In this document: piece after piece, positions 4,370 through 5,116 of the stretch
How positions within the stretch are numbered: the stretch's first letter is position 1
How the letters are laid out: every line of letters starts with the position of its first letter
DNA from: Synergistaceae bacterium
Lineage (GTDB): Bacteria > Synergistota > Synergistia > Synergistales > Synergistaceae
DNA: 5,116 nt
NCBI GenBank assembly: GCA_030539135.1
Contig: JAUNSQ010000105.1
Location: 676 to 5,791, forward strand
Reading direction: 5' to 3'
Translations under genes and position numbers: made by a program
The notes under the pieces: model-generated
What the model was told of the DNA's origin: nothing
The model's input: the letters and a program-made list of their open reading frames with translations, nothing else
Databases searched by the model: none

Positions 4370-5116
4370 CTATCTCTTTCTTCTAGCTATTGCCGGGATA
4401 ACAGCCAGGAGCATCATGGTTCCCCAGCCGGTATTGCATCCGCCGCCGCCGGCTTCTTCGGGAGCCGGTGTTGGCTGTATACGTGTGGTCACGTTTACCG
4501 TGCATGTCGCTGTCAGCTTATCGCCGTTTATATCATATCCGGCTGTCGTGGCTGTAATGGTCGCCGTGCCGTTGCCCATCGCCGTTACCGTGCCGTCCGG
4601 CGCTACGCTTGCTACGTTAGTGTCGCTGCTTGACCATGTCACCGTCTTTACCGTAGCGTTAGACGGGTTTACCGTGGCTATGAGCTTACGCATATAAGCG
4701 GAGGTATCGAGCGTTCCATTAGACGCGTTGAGTTCCAGGTTTAGCGTCGTCGTGTCGAGCGTTACGCCCGTAACGTCTACTACGCTGCCGTCATATACCC
4801 GTATCGTATATGTCTTTGTCTTGCCAGCGTTAGTCGCCTGTATCGTTACGAACCCGGCTTTAGAGGCTGTGAACTCAGTAGTTGCTCCACGTGTCGCCGA
4901 TATCACGCCGTTCTCAGCGCCTGACGTTATCGTCCAGTCAGTGTTCGCCGGGTCGAAGTCGGCTGTAGTGGGTACAGGGGTCGTAGAGAGTGTAGACTTA
5001 GCGCCTATTGCTACTCTGCTTCCGGCAGTGCTTGCAATATTTATGCCTGTAAGCGTTCTCGGGTCTGTCGCCACTACTGTGACGTATGAGGTATGACCTT
5101 TAGCTGTTACCTGTAC
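4370..5116 (-). CDS. Cell-surface protein with Ig-like (Big_2) domains and Synergistes-type C-terminal sorting signal, 3' part
   Basis: The last 248 residues of a larger exported protein. The frame stays open to the right edge, so the GTG at 5074 is an internal codon, not the start. Numbering from the edge: residues 1-14 end one beta domain; 15 to about 113 look like a divergent Ig-like domain; 115-210 form a clear bacterial Ig-like group 2 domain, with VTGVTLDTTTLNLEL, then LIATVNPSNATVKTVTWSSS, DTNVASVAPDGTVTAMGNGT and ATITATTAG. A Pro/Glu linker follows (PTPAPEE), then GGGGCN (223-228), a hydrophobic stretch (about 231-244) and RRKR at the end. This tail matches the Synergistes-type sorting signal, presumed to be processed at or near the Cys for surface anchoring. 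Big_2 domains occur in adhesins and S-layer-like proteins, so a surface adhesion or structural role is inferred. A terminator follows directly. Confidence 0.85.
   Translation of the reverse strand, partial: VQVTAKGHTSYVTVVATDPRTLTGINIASTAGSRVAIGAKSTLSTTPVPTTADFDPANTDWTITSGAENGVISATRGATTEFTASKAGFVTIQATNAGKTKTYTIRVYDGSVVDVTGVTLDTTTLNLELNASNGTLDTSAYMRKLIATVNPSNATVKTVTWSSSDTNVASVAPDGTVTAMGNGTATITATTAGYDINGDKLTATCTVNVTTRIQPTPAPEEAGGGGCNTGWGTMMLLAVIPAIARRKR

Noticed and set aside
5072..5074. GTG as the start of the Ig-like protein
   Set aside because: The frame remains open and domain-like (VTAKGHTSYVTVVATD) up to the right edge, and no signal peptide follows the GTG.
4728..5096. A 122-aa plus-strand open frame rich in Val/Ser
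   Set aside because: It is the antisense shadow of the Ig-like domain gene; the Thr/Val/Ala-rich codons on the minus strand give open frames on the other strand.

Overview
The window looks like a chromosomal segment from a Synergistota bacterium, for example a gut or digester member near Cloacibacillus or Synergistes. The main clue is the C-terminus of the gene at the right edge. It ends in a Gly-Gly-Gly-Gly-Cys-Asn motif, a short hydrophobic stretch and Arg-Arg-Lys-Arg, which matches the Synergistes-type sorting tail (Synerg-CTERM). Mixed GC content, strong AGGAGG ribosome binding sites and signal peptides on most proteins fit a diderm bacterium. The genus assignment is inference. Every gene I can support lies on the minus strand, so transcription runs from right to left.

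Right part (5116 to about 3666): the 3' end of a large surface protein with Ig-like (Big_2-type) domains and the sorting tail, followed by a strong hairpin terminator. Next is a secreted protein with two PepSY-like domains, followed by an 11-bp hairpin that lacks a U-tract.

Centre (3623 to 921): four tightly packed genes, with gaps of 12 to 23 nt, form a probable operon. In order they encode a small membrane protein with a split zinc-knuckle (CxxC, two membrane segments, CxxC), two divergent paralogues of a secreted DUF1036-like protein, and a secreted Sel1-repeat protein with a long Ser/Ala/Gly linker and an unrecognised C-terminal domain. A hairpin terminator follows. All products are predicted to be exported or membrane-bound, so an envelope role is likely, but the sequence does not reveal the function.

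Left part (about 755 to 1): a hipBA-type toxin-antitoxin operon. Its control region is unusually legible: a near-consensus promoter (TTGACA, 17 nt, TAATAT) carries perfect or near-perfect AT-rich palindromes over the -10 box and upstream of the -35 box, 41 bp apart centre to centre. The predicted transcript begins at or next to the antitoxin ATG, and no Shine-Dalgarno sequence is present, so the antitoxin message may be leaderless. hipA has a strong Shine-Dalgarno inside hipB and runs off the left edge. There are no tRNA, rRNA, CRISPR or insertion sequence features that I can see.
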